Assembly (NCBI GenBank): GCA_963662155.1
Contig: OY759265.1
Coordinates: forward strand, 58,709,220 to 58,773,219
Length of the DNA: 64,000 bases
Source of the DNA: Lamellibrachia columna
Taxonomy: Eukaryota; Annelida; Polychaeta; Sabellida; Siboglinidae
Reading direction: 5' to 3'
Shown here: in pieces, positions 1 through 14,600 of the stretch
How the letters are laid out: the number at the start of each line of letters is the position of its first letter
Position numbering within the stretch: the stretch's first letter is position 1
Position numbers and translations under genes: made by a program
The notes under the pieces: generated by a model
The model's input: only the letters and a program-made list of their open reading frames with translations
Database searches by the model: none
What the model was told of the DNA's origin: nothing

Positions 1-1106
1 GCAGCTGGAATCTTTCACTCCTGTTCCAGTCTCTGCATCGCGAAGTTGTGTCTAGAAAATTTGTCTCTCGAAATCCGCCCTCCTCCCCACCTTCCTTCCT
101 TATTTTCAACACTTAGTGTAAAATGCGATTGTACATCGTTGATGAAATAGGAAGTTGGAAGATGTCGAAACCGCTTTCCCCACTTTTCGCTTTATACTAG
201 ATGAACACAGGGGTTTATCCCCTAGTAGTTGGTGTTCATGGGGTTTTCTGCGCAGACAGGCTTCCTGTTTCTTCATCGGTATTCTTGGCTTATGTTTATA
301 TAGGTTAGCGAAATGGCCCCACCTGTTTGTAATTAAATTTGTGTATTGGTGGTGGAATGTCTGTATTCTTTGCATTACATGTTCATGACGACTTCTTGAT
401 GTATATATGTTATCGTCATGCCTGTAGGAATGTGGGCTCTGAGAAACTTGCTGGACGGGGCTGTACATGTGTTCAGTTCCTGTCTGGTTTGCTTTGAGGA
501 GCTCACATTCCTGTTAATGTGCTTCCCAAAGTGGCTGCGTGATAAGCAGTCCACTTTGCAATAAAACGTCATTTATTTGGCCCTTTTCAATCTCTACTAC
601 ATCTGACTTGTGTTGGTTATTGCATAAATATATATATACATTGAAAAACCTTTATTGCCCATTAAATGTTTCACATAAAATGGAAATTTTCGTTTGGGCT
701 CACACTGTTAAGGTATAAACAATAAGACAAATTACTAATATATGAGACAAGTAAAACATGTTTGTAAGAACTGTACATCAATGTTATCACATTAAAGCAA
801 TTTCAACACACACACACCATATATATATACATATATTGTGTATGTTGTGTGTGTATATATATATACAACATATATATGTATATACAATTATATATATATA
901 CAATATATATTGTGTATATATATATATTATATATACATTATATATATATATAACGGTAGTACTGTGACAGGGGCAGAAACTATATATATTTATTTCGGGA
1001 CACCCCTCAATATATATATATATAACCTACTATGATATTCTACAGTATATTAATAATTAATAGTATGTCTAGTGAGCACCTATATATTGATGGGACAATT
1101 CATTAC
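1..1106. other. Intronic DNA at left edge, no exon seen
   Basis: This stretch follows exon 1107-1283 in gene 1's transcription direction, so it should be intron. The next expected exon would match the FTFLET...DHH exon of gene 2; I looked for it here and did not find it. Apart from the TA/CA microsatellite near 810-958 I see no coding sequence. Confidence 0.5.
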
Positions 1107-4100
1107 ATTTGCATAGTTCCGATCCAACTTTGCAGGACTGAGGATGAATTCGGGGTAACCGATCATCTGCGAGATGGCCTTGGACTTCTCTACTGCTCTT
1201 GCCCTCGTTTCATCGTCCATCCACTGCGCTTTGTTAATATTGTCCGAGAAGGAGTGACGAATATAACTGAGAATCTCCAAAGCCTAAGGTGTAGATAACG
1301 CATCATTGAGTAACATGTATATTAGTGGACCAGCCAACATGGGGTTTAACACCTTTGACGGTTAATAGCAGGAATCCATGCTAGATCAATCACTCATAGG
1401 ATGAGAACAAATGTGTGGGTGGATGCCACCCTTGATTTTGAAGGTCACCCTCATAGGGATGTATACTGTGTAACAGTATACATTACTGTGTCTAGCCAAC
1501 TGGGTACAGTAGAATACTACAACTCTTATTGAACAAAAACGTCTAGCACCCATGAGGCTTTCCGTGAGCTTGGATGAAACTATGACCATTAATCGGCACA
1601 CGTCATCATGTCAGCTTCTGGAACTTCTGAGGGTGTGTGTGAAGTCCAGCCACCAAGACGCTGCTTAGCTCTGCCTTCGTTGTCGAGTTCATTTCACCTT
1701 CATGCTTGGCCAGAGAAAGAGGGATTGGGGACATCTGATACTTAAGGATCTTCACCATTTCCATTGTTTGACCCACAGTGACAGCACTGAGCAATGACTG
1801 CAGCAGCTTTCTGTCAGCTTTGACAGTTTATGTGCATTGTGTTTGGTTGAAACGGTTGCTTTGTACAAGCAAGGGTTTTTAAATGATGCTTCCTCGGTGC
1901 AATGTCCACAGTCAGTTGTTGTTGGTGATAACGAGCTGTTTTCCTCAGCTGTTAGGATATCACTGACGACATCACTCGGTGCGGTGTGTTTGGTTGCCAA
2001 TGATACCAGTGGTATGTTGTGCGAACTCTGAACATATCTTGTCAAATTTTGTCAGCTGTGTGGCAAGCTTTTTCACGTCACCATCATTACGCTTCATCCT
2101 GGATTGGAAACTAAGAGCAAGTGAAAGTGGTATCTTCCTCGTCATCTTCCAGGTTGAAGAGAGATCTTGTGTCCTCCTAGATTCGTGATTGGTCTGACCA
2201 TGTATCCGGTCCAGCAGCAGCGCCACCATTTCCACGTATGTCAACCACATCCTGAACTGAAGTATGGATTGCCAAAGTGATTCTTGTGAAACTCCGCTGG
2301 TCCTCTTCATCATCGTGCATTCGTGACACCAGCCAAGACAAAATCTTTGGCCCGTGCCTTCTACCTTTCATCATCAGAGTTGCTGAACATTTCTACTTCA
2401 ATCTTCTTGTCACCACTGAATGAAGGTGACAGTCTCTGGCTCGATAGCAGGATAGCATGATCAAGCCTTTGAAATGCCTTGTGGCAGTCACTGCACCAAC
2501 TAGAGAACAGGGAGAGAGTTCGCTGTGCTCCTCCGTATGAACATGTGAACCTATGAGTTGCAACTTGTGATTAGTTTTTGCTTTGTTTAGAACATATTAA
2601 TCGCTTTATTTGTTCAGACTAAGCCTTTAGTTGTCGTCGGTCAAAGCGTTTTATCAGTGCTTTCTTCTGGACGACACACATTTGCTATGTTTTTATGCAA
2701 CACGTGTTCGAACGAATCCCCCTATTTGAGATGATTTTGTTTAACTATACCATTTGTCAGACATCAGCCCAGAAATCCACTGAGGATTGTGTACCTGGGG
2801 TACATTCAAAACCCTCTTTTCAAAACCCCGAGGATGGGCCTGCACCCCTATGAGGGTACAGATAAAAAATAACTAGATAGGTATTCAAAATTGCTTTATG
2901 CACCCAGCGACAGATTTGTAGGCATTATTATTATCTATTTATGATTACATAAACAATTAATTCCACCGTTACAATTTCCACGACAGCTTTTTTTAATTTT
3001 CACCCCAACACCCCTGCACCCAGCAACATATTTATAGGCATTATTATTATCTTTATGATTACATAGGCCACAATTAAATTCCACTGTGTAACAATTTTTG
3101 CTACAGCTCTTTTTTAAATTGTCACCCAAGACCTCCACCCTGGGGGATTTAAAAAACGAAAAATGTACGAATCATCCCCATGGACCCTAGAGCATGCCTA
3201 CACAATTTCAGTCCCACATATTGGGTGAGCAAATAACCTTGATATACAGGGTAAACACATTTATAAAAAATCACACTATTGTGTTGAATTTTTCCATACA
3301 TTCATGTGTAAATTCAAAGTTCAACACCTGACATAGACATTACACCTGCAAATCATAACAACTTAAATTTTCTGCAAAGATGTGCCTCAGTAAATGACCT
3401 TCAAATCTAAAATTGGTGGTGGCATCCACCCACATCTCTTTGGTCATACAATAAATGACTGATCCCGCACGGATGCCCATTATTAGCAATGGTGTTAAAA
3501 CATATCTAGAGGTCTTTTCCATGTTTGGCTGGTCTACTATATAAAGAAATCAAGGTTTCTTCCTGAAGAGTAACACTGGGGACACTTTTGGCATATAAAC
3601 AGCAAATAGCACATTTTCTGTTGTTATACAGTAACTACAGAAAACATTTCTTATTTGGCACAATATTGATGGGGTGAGTGAGTGAGTGTGAGTGAGTGAG
3701 TGAGGGAGAGAGACATTATTAAAACGTATACATGTATAAAATAATTATGTGATATGCATGGCAAACAAATAAACAAGTATTGCAAGTTGGTGGACAGCTG
3801 GCGAAGCCATTAATAAGGCTTTTAAATAATCGAAAATGTTGTCGCAATTTATGATATATATTTGAGCAAAGAGGCATACTATTTTGGAATGGAGATCAAT
3901 AGAAAGACAACATATGAAGAAAAGACATGTCACTTGTTTAAATGTAAAACATTGAGGCAAAGGGACAAGAACGATAAAAGTGAAATACTTTAAATACCCT
4001 TAGCATCAGGAAATGACAGTATAATTGGTTAGGATGCATCATAAAAAAAGAGAATAGGGAAGGGAATTGAAGTGATTAACGCTGGGATTTTTTTTTTTAT

Positions 4101-7100
4101 TGAACACTACTTTAACAAGTATAGGTAAATTATATATGTCTATGTAAGGAATATTTCATTATCAAAATACAACCCATGGGCTAAAAATATCTTTAGGGTC
4201 AAAATATCATATCAATGACAACATCTCGTATTTTGCCAACCCTTTGCATTTTACCACTTTTTACCATTTATTTAATGTAACATAGCTCTGACTTTGTGAA
4301 TTGATGTATCACAATAGCGACAATGCAGTACTAACGATAGTAAATGAAACTGAATTAAAAATGGTTTCAAATGTAACTGAAATACATGTAGCACTCCAAA
4401 CATTACCAAATACATGTAGCACTCCAAACATTACCAAATTCATGTAGCACTCCAAACATTACCGAATACATGTAGCACTCCAAACATTACCGAATACATG
4501 TAGCACTCCAAACATTACTAAATACATGTAGCACTCCAAACATTACTGAATACATGTAGCACTCCAAACATTACCAAATACATGTAGCACTCAAAACATT
4601 ACCAAATACATGTAGCACTCCAAACATTACCGAATACATGTAGCACTCCAAACATTACCAAATACATGTAGCACTCCAAACATTACCGAATACATGTAGC
4701 ACTCCAAACATTACCGAATACATGTAGCACTCCAAACATTACCGAATACATGTAGCACTCCAAACATTACCGAATACATGTAGCACTCCAAACATTACCG
4801 AATACATGTAGCACTCCAAACATTACCGAATACATGTAGCACTCCAAACATTACCGAATACATGTAGCACTCCAAACATTACCGAATACATGTAGCACTC
4901 CAAACATTACCGAATACATGTAGCACTCCAAACATTACCTAATACATGTAGCACTCCAAACATTACCAAATACATGTAGCACTCCAAACATTACCAAATA
5001 CATGTAGCACTCCAAACATTACCAAATACATGTAGCACTCCAAACATTACCAAATACATGTAGCACTCCAAACATTACCAAATACATGTAGCACTCCAAA
5101 CATTACCAAATACATGTAGCACTCCAAACATTACCAAATACATGTAGCACTCCAAACATTACCAAATACATGTAGCACTCCAAACATTACCAAATACATG
5201 TAGCACTCCAAACATTACCAAATACATGTAGCACTCCAAACATTACCGAATACATGTAGCACTCCAAACATTACCAAATACATGTAGCACTCCAAACATT
5301 ACCAAATACATGTAGCACTCCAAACATTACCGAATACATGTAGCACTCCAAACATTACCAAATACATGTAGCACTCCAAACATTACCGAATACATGTAGC
5401 ACTCCAAACATTACCGAATACATGTAGCACTCCAAACATTACTAAATACATGTAGCACTCCAAACATTACCGAATACATGTAGCACTCCAAACATTACCG
5501 AATACATGTAGCACTCCAAACATTACCAAATACATGTAGCACTCCAAACAGTACCGAATACATGTAGCACTCCAAACATTACTGAATACATGTAGCACTC
5601 CAAACATTGCCGAATACATGTAGCACTCCAAACATTACTAAATACATGTAGCACTCCAAACATTACCGAATACATGTAGCACTCCAAACATTACCAAATA
5701 CATGTAGCACTCCAAACATTACCAAATACATGTAGCACTCCAAACATTACTGAATACATGTAGCACTCCAAACATTACCAAATACATGTAGCACTCCAAA
5801 CATTACCAAATACATGTAGCACTCCAAACATTACCAAATACATGTAGCCCTCCAAACATTACCAAATACATGTAGCACTCCAAACATTACCAAATACATG
5901 TAGCACTCCAAACATTACCAAATACATGTAGCACTCCAAACATTACCAAATACATGTAGCACTCCAAACATTACCAAATACATGTAGCACTCCAAACATT
6001 ACCAAATACATGTAGCACTCCAAACATTACCAAATACATGTAGCACTCCAAACATTACCAAATACATGTAGCACTCCAAACATTACCAAATACATGTAGC
6101 ACTCCAAACATTACCAAATACATGTAGCACTCCAAACATTACCAAATATATATAGCACTCAAAACATTACCAAATACATGTAGCACTCTAAACATTACCA
6201 AATACATGTAGCACTCCAAACATTACCAAATACATGTAGCACTCAAAACATTACCAAAAAGGCTCTAATTAATTGTTCTTACACTGTACACTTAGCTATA
6301 TAGCCCAAGTATGCTGCAAACTACTAAGATTGATTACTTTTACAAATCTACAACAACAATGCGTAAAGCAACCTGATTGAAATTATATGACATCATTAAT
6401 ACAAAAATGGTAACATCTATGAGGTAAAAGCAATGTAATCGCACAAGCAAATATTAGCTAAACGGGTCAAACTTTTGAAAGTAATTCAACTGTACCTGTT
6501 CTTTATCATCAGCACTGAAATATTTTTCCAGAAAGAGGGCACCAACACCAAATGCCAAAGAAGTTTTAAGCCTTCTGACACATAGGCGCCATCGTGGGAC
6601 AGGTTCACGTACTCCATAAACAGTAGATCTAAACTTGAACCTTGCCGATGTGTATGGCTTGGACAGGAAAGGAATGAATGTCCTAACCAGCTGCCATATA
6701 ATGTAGTTGGCAAGTTTCCTGCAATGACACCATACTTATCCACAAGTTAAATATCATTACACACACGCATGCACTTTCACACACACACGCACACGCATGC
6801 ATGCACGCATGCACCAAGGAGCTCACATGCAAACACATGCAAACACACACACACACACCAGTTTTTGGAGTAAATGTATTACTGCCACTGAATCAATCTT
6901 TGCAGTCGCTACAAGTTGGACAACAAAACTGAAGATATTCTTGTTGAAATGTGGTCAACAGGTCCTTGCCATCCGACATACCAGGGTAACCTGTAAAAAA
7001 TTTTCAAAACGAAATTAGTGAGGGGGGCATGGCCCTCGGGTAAATCAGTGAATAAACAAACAACATAAATTTACTGGGATGATCCGTGTGTAGCAAGCTG

Positions 7101-8623
7101 CCAAACATGTCTTCATATTTAGAGGTCTTTGGTGGCAAAGCAATATATGGTTTAAGATTCCTCATACATAAGAGGACGGCATGAAGTACTCATTTATTAT
7201 TACGAAAAAGAAACCAGGAAAGACCAATAGCTTTAGGACACATTTACTGGACTAACTGGGAGACATTGTACCCTCAACCCTTTCAATTGCCCTGCCTTAT
7301 CCTTCAGTTCCCACCATGCAGCCTTTATAGCATAGTGCACTTATTCAGTATACCTGTAGGTGGGTATGTTTAGTCAGATTTGTTCCAGTTACTAACCATT
7401 GGCGGCAACAATATTGGAATGGTATTTTCAGTGGTCAGAAAAGCATAATTCTTATATCATTTTTAAATGTCTCGCAATAAATGTTAGTATCACAGTACCT
7501 GTCTAAATACCGTAATTAGTAATGTACTTTGTAGGGGGGGACCGGGGGTGTAAACATAAGTTTACACTTCAACTAAGTTTACACTTCAACTCTCCCGTTT
7601 CTGACACACAATTAGTTACGACTGCCATATTTTGGCATATGACTTTTTAGTTAATTACACAATGCCACAGTCTACTGCCTGTATGGTGTCAAGTGTTGTC
7701 GGAAATAAATATATTTGTTTGATTATTAATTCCCATAAAATAAAATGGCATTTGTGACTAGCTAGCATGGACCATACTGCATTCTTGGTGAAATGATTGC
7801 ATTCTCCAGGCTCAGCATCTGCTTTGTTTGCAGGAGATATATAGAGGCCTACCAGTCAGCTACCAAATCCCAGGTATCATTTCACAAACACTGGGTACAC
7901 TTAACTTGTCAGCCAGAAAAGTGCAAATGACAAGAACAATCTACACATATTTAACAAGATTTAACTAGATTGCCATCCCAAACAACAAGTTCCAGATGGC
8001 AAGTGGACAAGGAAGCCATTAACTTATCAAGAGTCCAACAATTTTCTCATCTATGTGTAGCCCGCCCTTATCAAGTATCTGTCAATTCTATTTTTAAACA
8101 TTTGTAACTAATTTTTATTTAACTGCATAAATTTAAAGTGCCAACATTATAGTTGAAGTAACAACTATCACATATTACTTTTCATGTATAAGGTTTATGT
8201 TGTAATGGTAATGGTTCTTGGCTAAAACAAACATAGACATGGAGAGTAGACACAGAACTAATAACATACACATTTGTAGATGTCCTCACTATTTCGTTCA
8301 TCTTGCTGAGATAGTCAGGTACAGTCAGCAACACAATTTCAGTATCAGGTATTTTGCGACCAAATGCTGCCTCCATGTAAGTAGAGATATCAATCTGAAA
8401 CAAGTGGCAGCCATGTAGAAATTGTAGTAACATGTTTTCTGAGTTAAAACCAACAAAATATTGGTAGAATCCTGAACAAAACTTACTTGTGGGACTTTGT
8501 ATAGTGTTTTATTTTTAGGTAATTGACTAAGGTGCATCATGAATAATTTGAAAATAATCTACTTTACATTCATTTACTTTACATTCATTTACGTAAATCG
8601 GGTAGTCTCGGAAAAATCAGTCA

Positions 8624-8691
<68 letters not shown>

Positions 8692-11600
8692 CAATACTCA
8701 ATCAATGTTTAATCATCATAAATCAGTTATGGTGAAGTCTATCACCAGAGTCACTAGACAACCTTACGACTTTGTAACATTATCATCTTCTGTGTGACCA
8801 CGTAAGTCCAGTACTTGATAATGAAACATTGTGATTGTGATTATTATTGATTAATGACACACCAAAGATAACGATAAGTTACTCACATGCGTCATGTTCC
8901 TCTTGAACTCACCCATTGACTTCTTGTTATATGTCTTTTTAGGATTCCTCCTATATAGTAATGATTCACAAATCTGCAATGAGTGAGATCACAAAACCCC
9001 CACAATCCAATAAATAGTATCAAATTATTATCTGGCATTTTTTTTTTCCATATCATCATCCTATGCAGAACACAGTAATCTCCTGTCCACAACTAATGTT
9101 TAAAAAGAACAATAAAAGGTGCTAACCATGTGCTTTTACTAGTTTTGACTGGTTTAAACCAGTTTTTTGATGGTGTTTAGCCTGGTTCTAACCACTTTTT
9201 GGTCAAAAACATGTTTTGACCGTCTAGAGATCAACCCTGATTTTGAAACCTATTTTTTCATTTTAACAACCAAAAATGAATGGGATTTAAAAACTATTGA
9301 CAATACATTTAGAAATATAGTGTTTGGGATGGCAGGGATTTCTTCAAATTTGAATAGCATAAAAATTCAGTCATTTAGCTCTGTATGTGGACCATGAAAA
9401 TATGCTAGCATAGTACAGACACGAAAATTACAGTGTTTGAAAACTGTTCAGTAAGTTCACATCTTTATGGCTTAATGCTAGCATAAGCCATACCAAACAT
9501 ATTGTAGGTAGTATGAAAGATGTTTTTATAATATAACCAGAATTAGGTAACATTACTGATTACCTAGCTGATGGTACATAGTGGTTGTTAAATCAACATT
9601 TTGAATTGTGCTTACTGTCCTGGGGAAGAATGATTATTACAGATAGCAATGCCCACCAGAATATTCATAATATGTGGGGTTTCTTTGTGAAGTGTCCACC
9701 CACCGTGGCTAGGCTCTTCTCAAACTGCCAGACTTCGTCTGCCACTGTGGCCGTCATCTCATTGCTTCCCCCAAGCAGCTTGGCAATGGCAGTAAAGTAA
9801 TCCATAAAGATTCTGTGGCCTTTCGGTGTTTTGTATGACCAATATGCCAAAGTAAGCTTGATTTGACCAAACTGAAACCACGTTTTAGATACATAAACTT
9901 TGGTATGTTATGCATTATGTTGGTTAGAATATCAATCATAACTCGCAACTATTTTAAGTTGCAGCTGCATGGATACAAGTTTACCAGTGCATGAATTTTC
10001 AGCTTCACAGTCTGTAATTGCTGATGTTAGATTTAACAAGATTTGCCATCCAAGCCAAAGGCCCAGATGGCAAGTAGACAAAGAAGCCATTGGCTTATCG
10101 AGAGTCCAACAATTTTCATCTAGTCTCATTTAGTTTTGAGTGTAGGGGATGTACGAAGATGAAGGAACTAGAGGTGGAGTTGGAAGAGCTGAGGCTGCTC
10201 GTTGTGGCAATGGTGGGAAGGGAACAGGGGGGTTGTGCCAGTATTTCCGGTGGGGGAACAGTAGATGATAAAGTGGGGAAAGACACAAGAGATGCTAGGG
10301 AGAGCTCACCGCAGCCTGGGAGGAAGCTGAGAGGAGGGAAGGTGACAGGTCGTAGGGAGACAGGATGTAAGGAGACGGGAAGGAAAGGAACGGGAGGGAA
10401 GACAACCGGAGCGAAGGAGAGGGGAGTAGGGGAGACAGGAGGGAAGGAGAAGGGAGTGGGGGAGACAGGAGGGAAGGAGAAGGGAGTGGGGGAGACGGGA
10501 GGGAAAACAACCGGAGTGAAGGAGAGGGAAGTGGGAGAGACAAGAGCAAAGGAGTGGGAAGTGGGGGAGACAGGAGCGAAGGAGACAGGAGCGAAGGAGA
10601 CAGGAGGGAAGGGGTCAGGACAGAATGTGATGGAGGGGATCGAACGGAAGAGTTATTCTGCAGCAGTGATAGAGGGGGTGAGGAAGAGAGCGAGGGTGTT
10701 TGTGGGGGATTCGATAGTTAGGAAGACCGACAGAGTCTTAAACAAGGGAGATGATGTGGTGGTCTGCTTGCCTGGAGCTAAAATAGAGGCGATAACTGAG
10801 AGGGTAAAAAACATCGTAGGCTCGGGTAAGGGTGGATCTGTTTTAGTACACATAGGGACAAATAACGTAGAGAGGGAGGGTACAACTGCCATAGTTAGGA
10901 AATATAGGCAGTTGGTCAGAACACTAAAACAGACGCGGGTTGAGCAGGTAATACTGTCAGGGATTTTACCTGTAATGGGCAGGAGGGGTCACAAATATCG
11001 AAATTGTCGGGGGATGGCAATTAACATGTTAGTCCAGAAGTTATGTAGGGAAGAGGAAGTTGGATTTGTGGATTTATGGGGAAGTTTTGTTGGGAGGGCT
11101 GATATGTACATGAAGGATGGGCTTCATTTAAGTGGAAAGGGGGCGGCAGTATACGCGGACAAACTTTCAGCAGCAGTAGATAGTGACTTGGGTACAATGA
11201 CAAATATTTTTGGAAGTAAACATTCTTTAAACTAGAAGTGCAGGGGGGTTACCTAGAGGTGTCTCAAGCAGAACAAGAGGCCACTAGCACAGATAAACCA
11301 ATATCAAATCATCCGAAAAACATCTCTGAAAAAGTTACACAATCTGTAGACAATTTGTTCCATTCATTTATTGTGCTCTGTGGGAAAGAGTGCTTCCTGA
11401 TGTCCAATCTACATTGATCCTTTACTAATTTTACCTCATGTCCTCTAGTTCTGCTATCCTTCTTGATTGAGAAAAACATATTTCTATCAATATTTTCATA
11501 CCCATTCAATATCTTAAAAACTTCAATCTGATCTCCTCTTAACCTCCTTGTCTCTAGAGTTGTTAAACCACATTCCTTCAGGCATTCTTCATAACTAAGG

Positions 11601-14600
11601 TCTCTCAGTTCTGGAATCATTTTAGGTGCTCTCCTTCGTATGCGTTCAAGCGTATCTATATCCTTCTTACGATATGGTCTCCATGCTTGTATACAGTATT
11701 CTAAATGAGGTCTAACTATTGCTTTATAAAGAGGTATAATTAACTTTTTTCCCTTGTATGTTATGTTTCTTCTAATCAATCCAAGAATTTGATTACCCTT
11801 TGAAGCTGCAATACCACACTGCTCTGAAACTTTCATATCAGCGCTTATTGTAACTCCTAAGTCCTTTTCTTTTACAGTAGTACCCAGAACAGTATCTCCC
11901 ATTTTATAGTTTACATCCAAGTTCCCATGTCCTGTATGTAGGCATTTACATTTCCCAAAATTTAACAACATCTGCCATTTCTCAGACCATTTCACTAATC
12001 TGTCTAGATCGTTTTGTAAATGTTGTTTATCACTATCAGTATTAACCTTTCTAAACAGTTTTGGGTCATCCGCAAATTTCAGTACGTTACTTGTTATACT
12101 GTCGTCCAAGTCATTGATATAAATTAAGAATAATATAGGTCCTAATACTGATCCTTGAGGTACCCCACTCAAAACCGATTTCCAATTTGAAACTTCTCCA
12201 TCTACTACAACTCGTTGTCTTCTGTCAGTCAGCCATTGTTCTATCCAGTCAGTTATGCTATCCCCGATACCATGGGCTTTTAATCTAAATAGTAATCTTT
12301 GATGTGGCACTTTGTCAAAAGCTTTCTGAAAATCTAAGTAGATAATATCTACTGGCGATCCCACGTCTATCCACTTAGTGATTTCTTCCAAAAAACATAA
12401 CATATTTGTTAAGCATGACCTCGCTTTAAGGAATCCATGTTGAGATGAATTTAATAATTTATGCTTAACGAGGAATTCCACCATATGGTCTTTAATTAAC
12501 CTTTATGCGGGACAAAGCTACCTACAAGAGTTAATTACATGGAAACCGTGGCTCGTTTGCTGAAGACAACAAAGTCAAATGTATGTTTGTATACGAGCTT
12601 TATAATAAGCCAAATAGTAAAATGCAATACAATAATATGTATACATCATAAATACATTATTTATACAATGAAAACAGTTGTGACCTAGTTTATATACTCG
12701 GCTTACAAAATATCAGCAAAGGTGGGGGAACCAACCACCGAACATATATCACACAAAGTTAGTAAACCGACCCAACTAGAAATCAAACAAACACTGGTGT
12801 AGATGGGGTAGGAGGGTGGGTAAAAACATTAAAAAATATCGAGAGCAACAAATATTTTACCTTCGTAAACTTTGGCCAATATCGAAAAAGAGGCTAATTA
12901 TTATGCGTGCATTTTGATTGTAAGAAATTGTCACATGGTGAGGTCGGCTTACCGTACAATCAAAATATAAGCTGCAGCATTGCCCACATAAATATCATTT
13001 GAGTTTTCAATTCAAATGATGGTTTTATGCGGGACAAAGCTACCTACAAGAGTTAATTACATGGAAACCGTGGCTGGTTTGCTGAAGACAACAAAGTCAA
13101 ATGTATGTTTGTATACGAGCTTTATAATAAGCCAAATAGTAAAATGCAATACAATAATATGTATACATCATAAATACATTATTTATACAATGAAAACAGT
13201 TGTGACCTAGTTTATATACTCAGCTTACAAAATATCAGCAAAGGTGGGGGAACCAACCACACAAGGCCAATCTGTAATGCACGATTGCAGAATGGCTCCC
13301 CCCACCCCACAAGATTTTAACCTTTCTAATAATTTACAAATCACTGACGTTAAACTCACTGGTCTGTAATTTTCTTACTTATTTCTCGAACCCTTTTTAA
13401 ATAATGGTATGATGTTTGCTTCTTTCCATTCAAACGGAACAACTCCCTCTTTTAATGACAAGTTGAATACTCTTGCAAGTGGTACACTGATTTGTTCTAC
13501 TGTTTCCATTAGTAATTTTGGAGGAATCCCATCCACTCCCGGTGATTTGTTATCCTTCATTGCCTTTATTTTCTTAGCTACCAATTCTGGAGTTACAACT
13601 AACGGACCTAAATAGTCAGATTTAGCCCCCTGAAATTTACCATCAGCAACTGGTAATGAACTAATATCTTCTTTGGTAAACACTGAACTGAAGTAACCAT
13701 TTAGGTCTTCCGCCATTAAAAACCCGTGATATTATATTTCCAGCACTGTCTTTTAGAGATCCAACCTTGTCTTGTACGTTTTGTTTACTCCTGACATATG
13801 CATAAAAACTCTTGCTGTCATTTTTTATGTTACATGTTAGTTTTTGCTCATAGCTTCTTTTAGATTGTCTGATTTCAGTTGTAGCTGCATGAAGTGCCTC
13901 TTAGTAATTTGCATAGTCTTCGTCCTTTCTGGTACGCCTATAAACCCTCCACATAGTTTGTTTTAACACTATTTTTCTAATAGCCTCTTTTGACAAGTGT
14001 TTTTTTCTACACCGTTTTCCTTGTTTTTGGAAGGGAACAAATTTATCGATGATACTCTCAATTTCATATTTTAGAATATTCCAACATTCAATTGCGGTCT
14101 TATTCATCAGCATGTTATTCCAATCTAGCTTTGCTAAGTATTTTCTCATATCTTTGTAGTTACCTTTGTGGAAGTTTCTCTTGTACATTTTCTTATTTTT
14201 ACTTTCTGATTTCACATTGATGTCAAAATGTATTTGATTATGGTCACTGTTACCCAATGGTTCAAGTATTTTTACATTGTCCACTAATTCTTTTTGTGAT
14301 GACAAAACTATATCTAATACATTTTCTCCCCTGGTTGGTTCTAGCACGTGCTGAGTAAGAAAGCTATCCTGGATTAAAAATATAAATTGTTGGTCCTCAC
14401 TCCCTGTGCTCTCTAGAGAATTCCATTGTATGTGTCCATGGTTAAAATCTCCCATTATGATACAGTCCCCTTTACTAACTTCCTTTATAGCATTTTTTAT
14501 TTTTGTGTTGTCCTCTTCGTTTATGTTTGGACTTCGGTAAACTAATCCAATAGTTAATTTTGAATTTCCTGAAACAATTTTGCACCAAACAGCTTCATCG

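Noticed and set aside
4381..6257. CRISPR-like array
   Set aside because: Units are contiguous with no unique spacers, and the host is a eukaryote; it is a minisatellite.
8272..8394. Donor AAT|GTGTAT for this M13 exon
   Set aside because: It breaks phase with the next exon; the donor two bases on (GTATGT) restores it, and gene 2 shows the same solution.
10090..10158. Upstream extension of CR1 ORF1 from a TTG
   Set aside because: The first bases belong to a minus-strand CR1 3' end, and TTG is not a credible start here.
10295..10549. Pro/Leu/Ser-rich minus-strand frame
   Set aside because: Shadow of the Gly/Lys-rich CR1 ORF1 linker on the plus strand.
12505..13316. Simple LTR retrotransposon
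   Set aside because: A 56-bp tail follows the second repeat before the target duplication, and there is no internal primer site or coding region.
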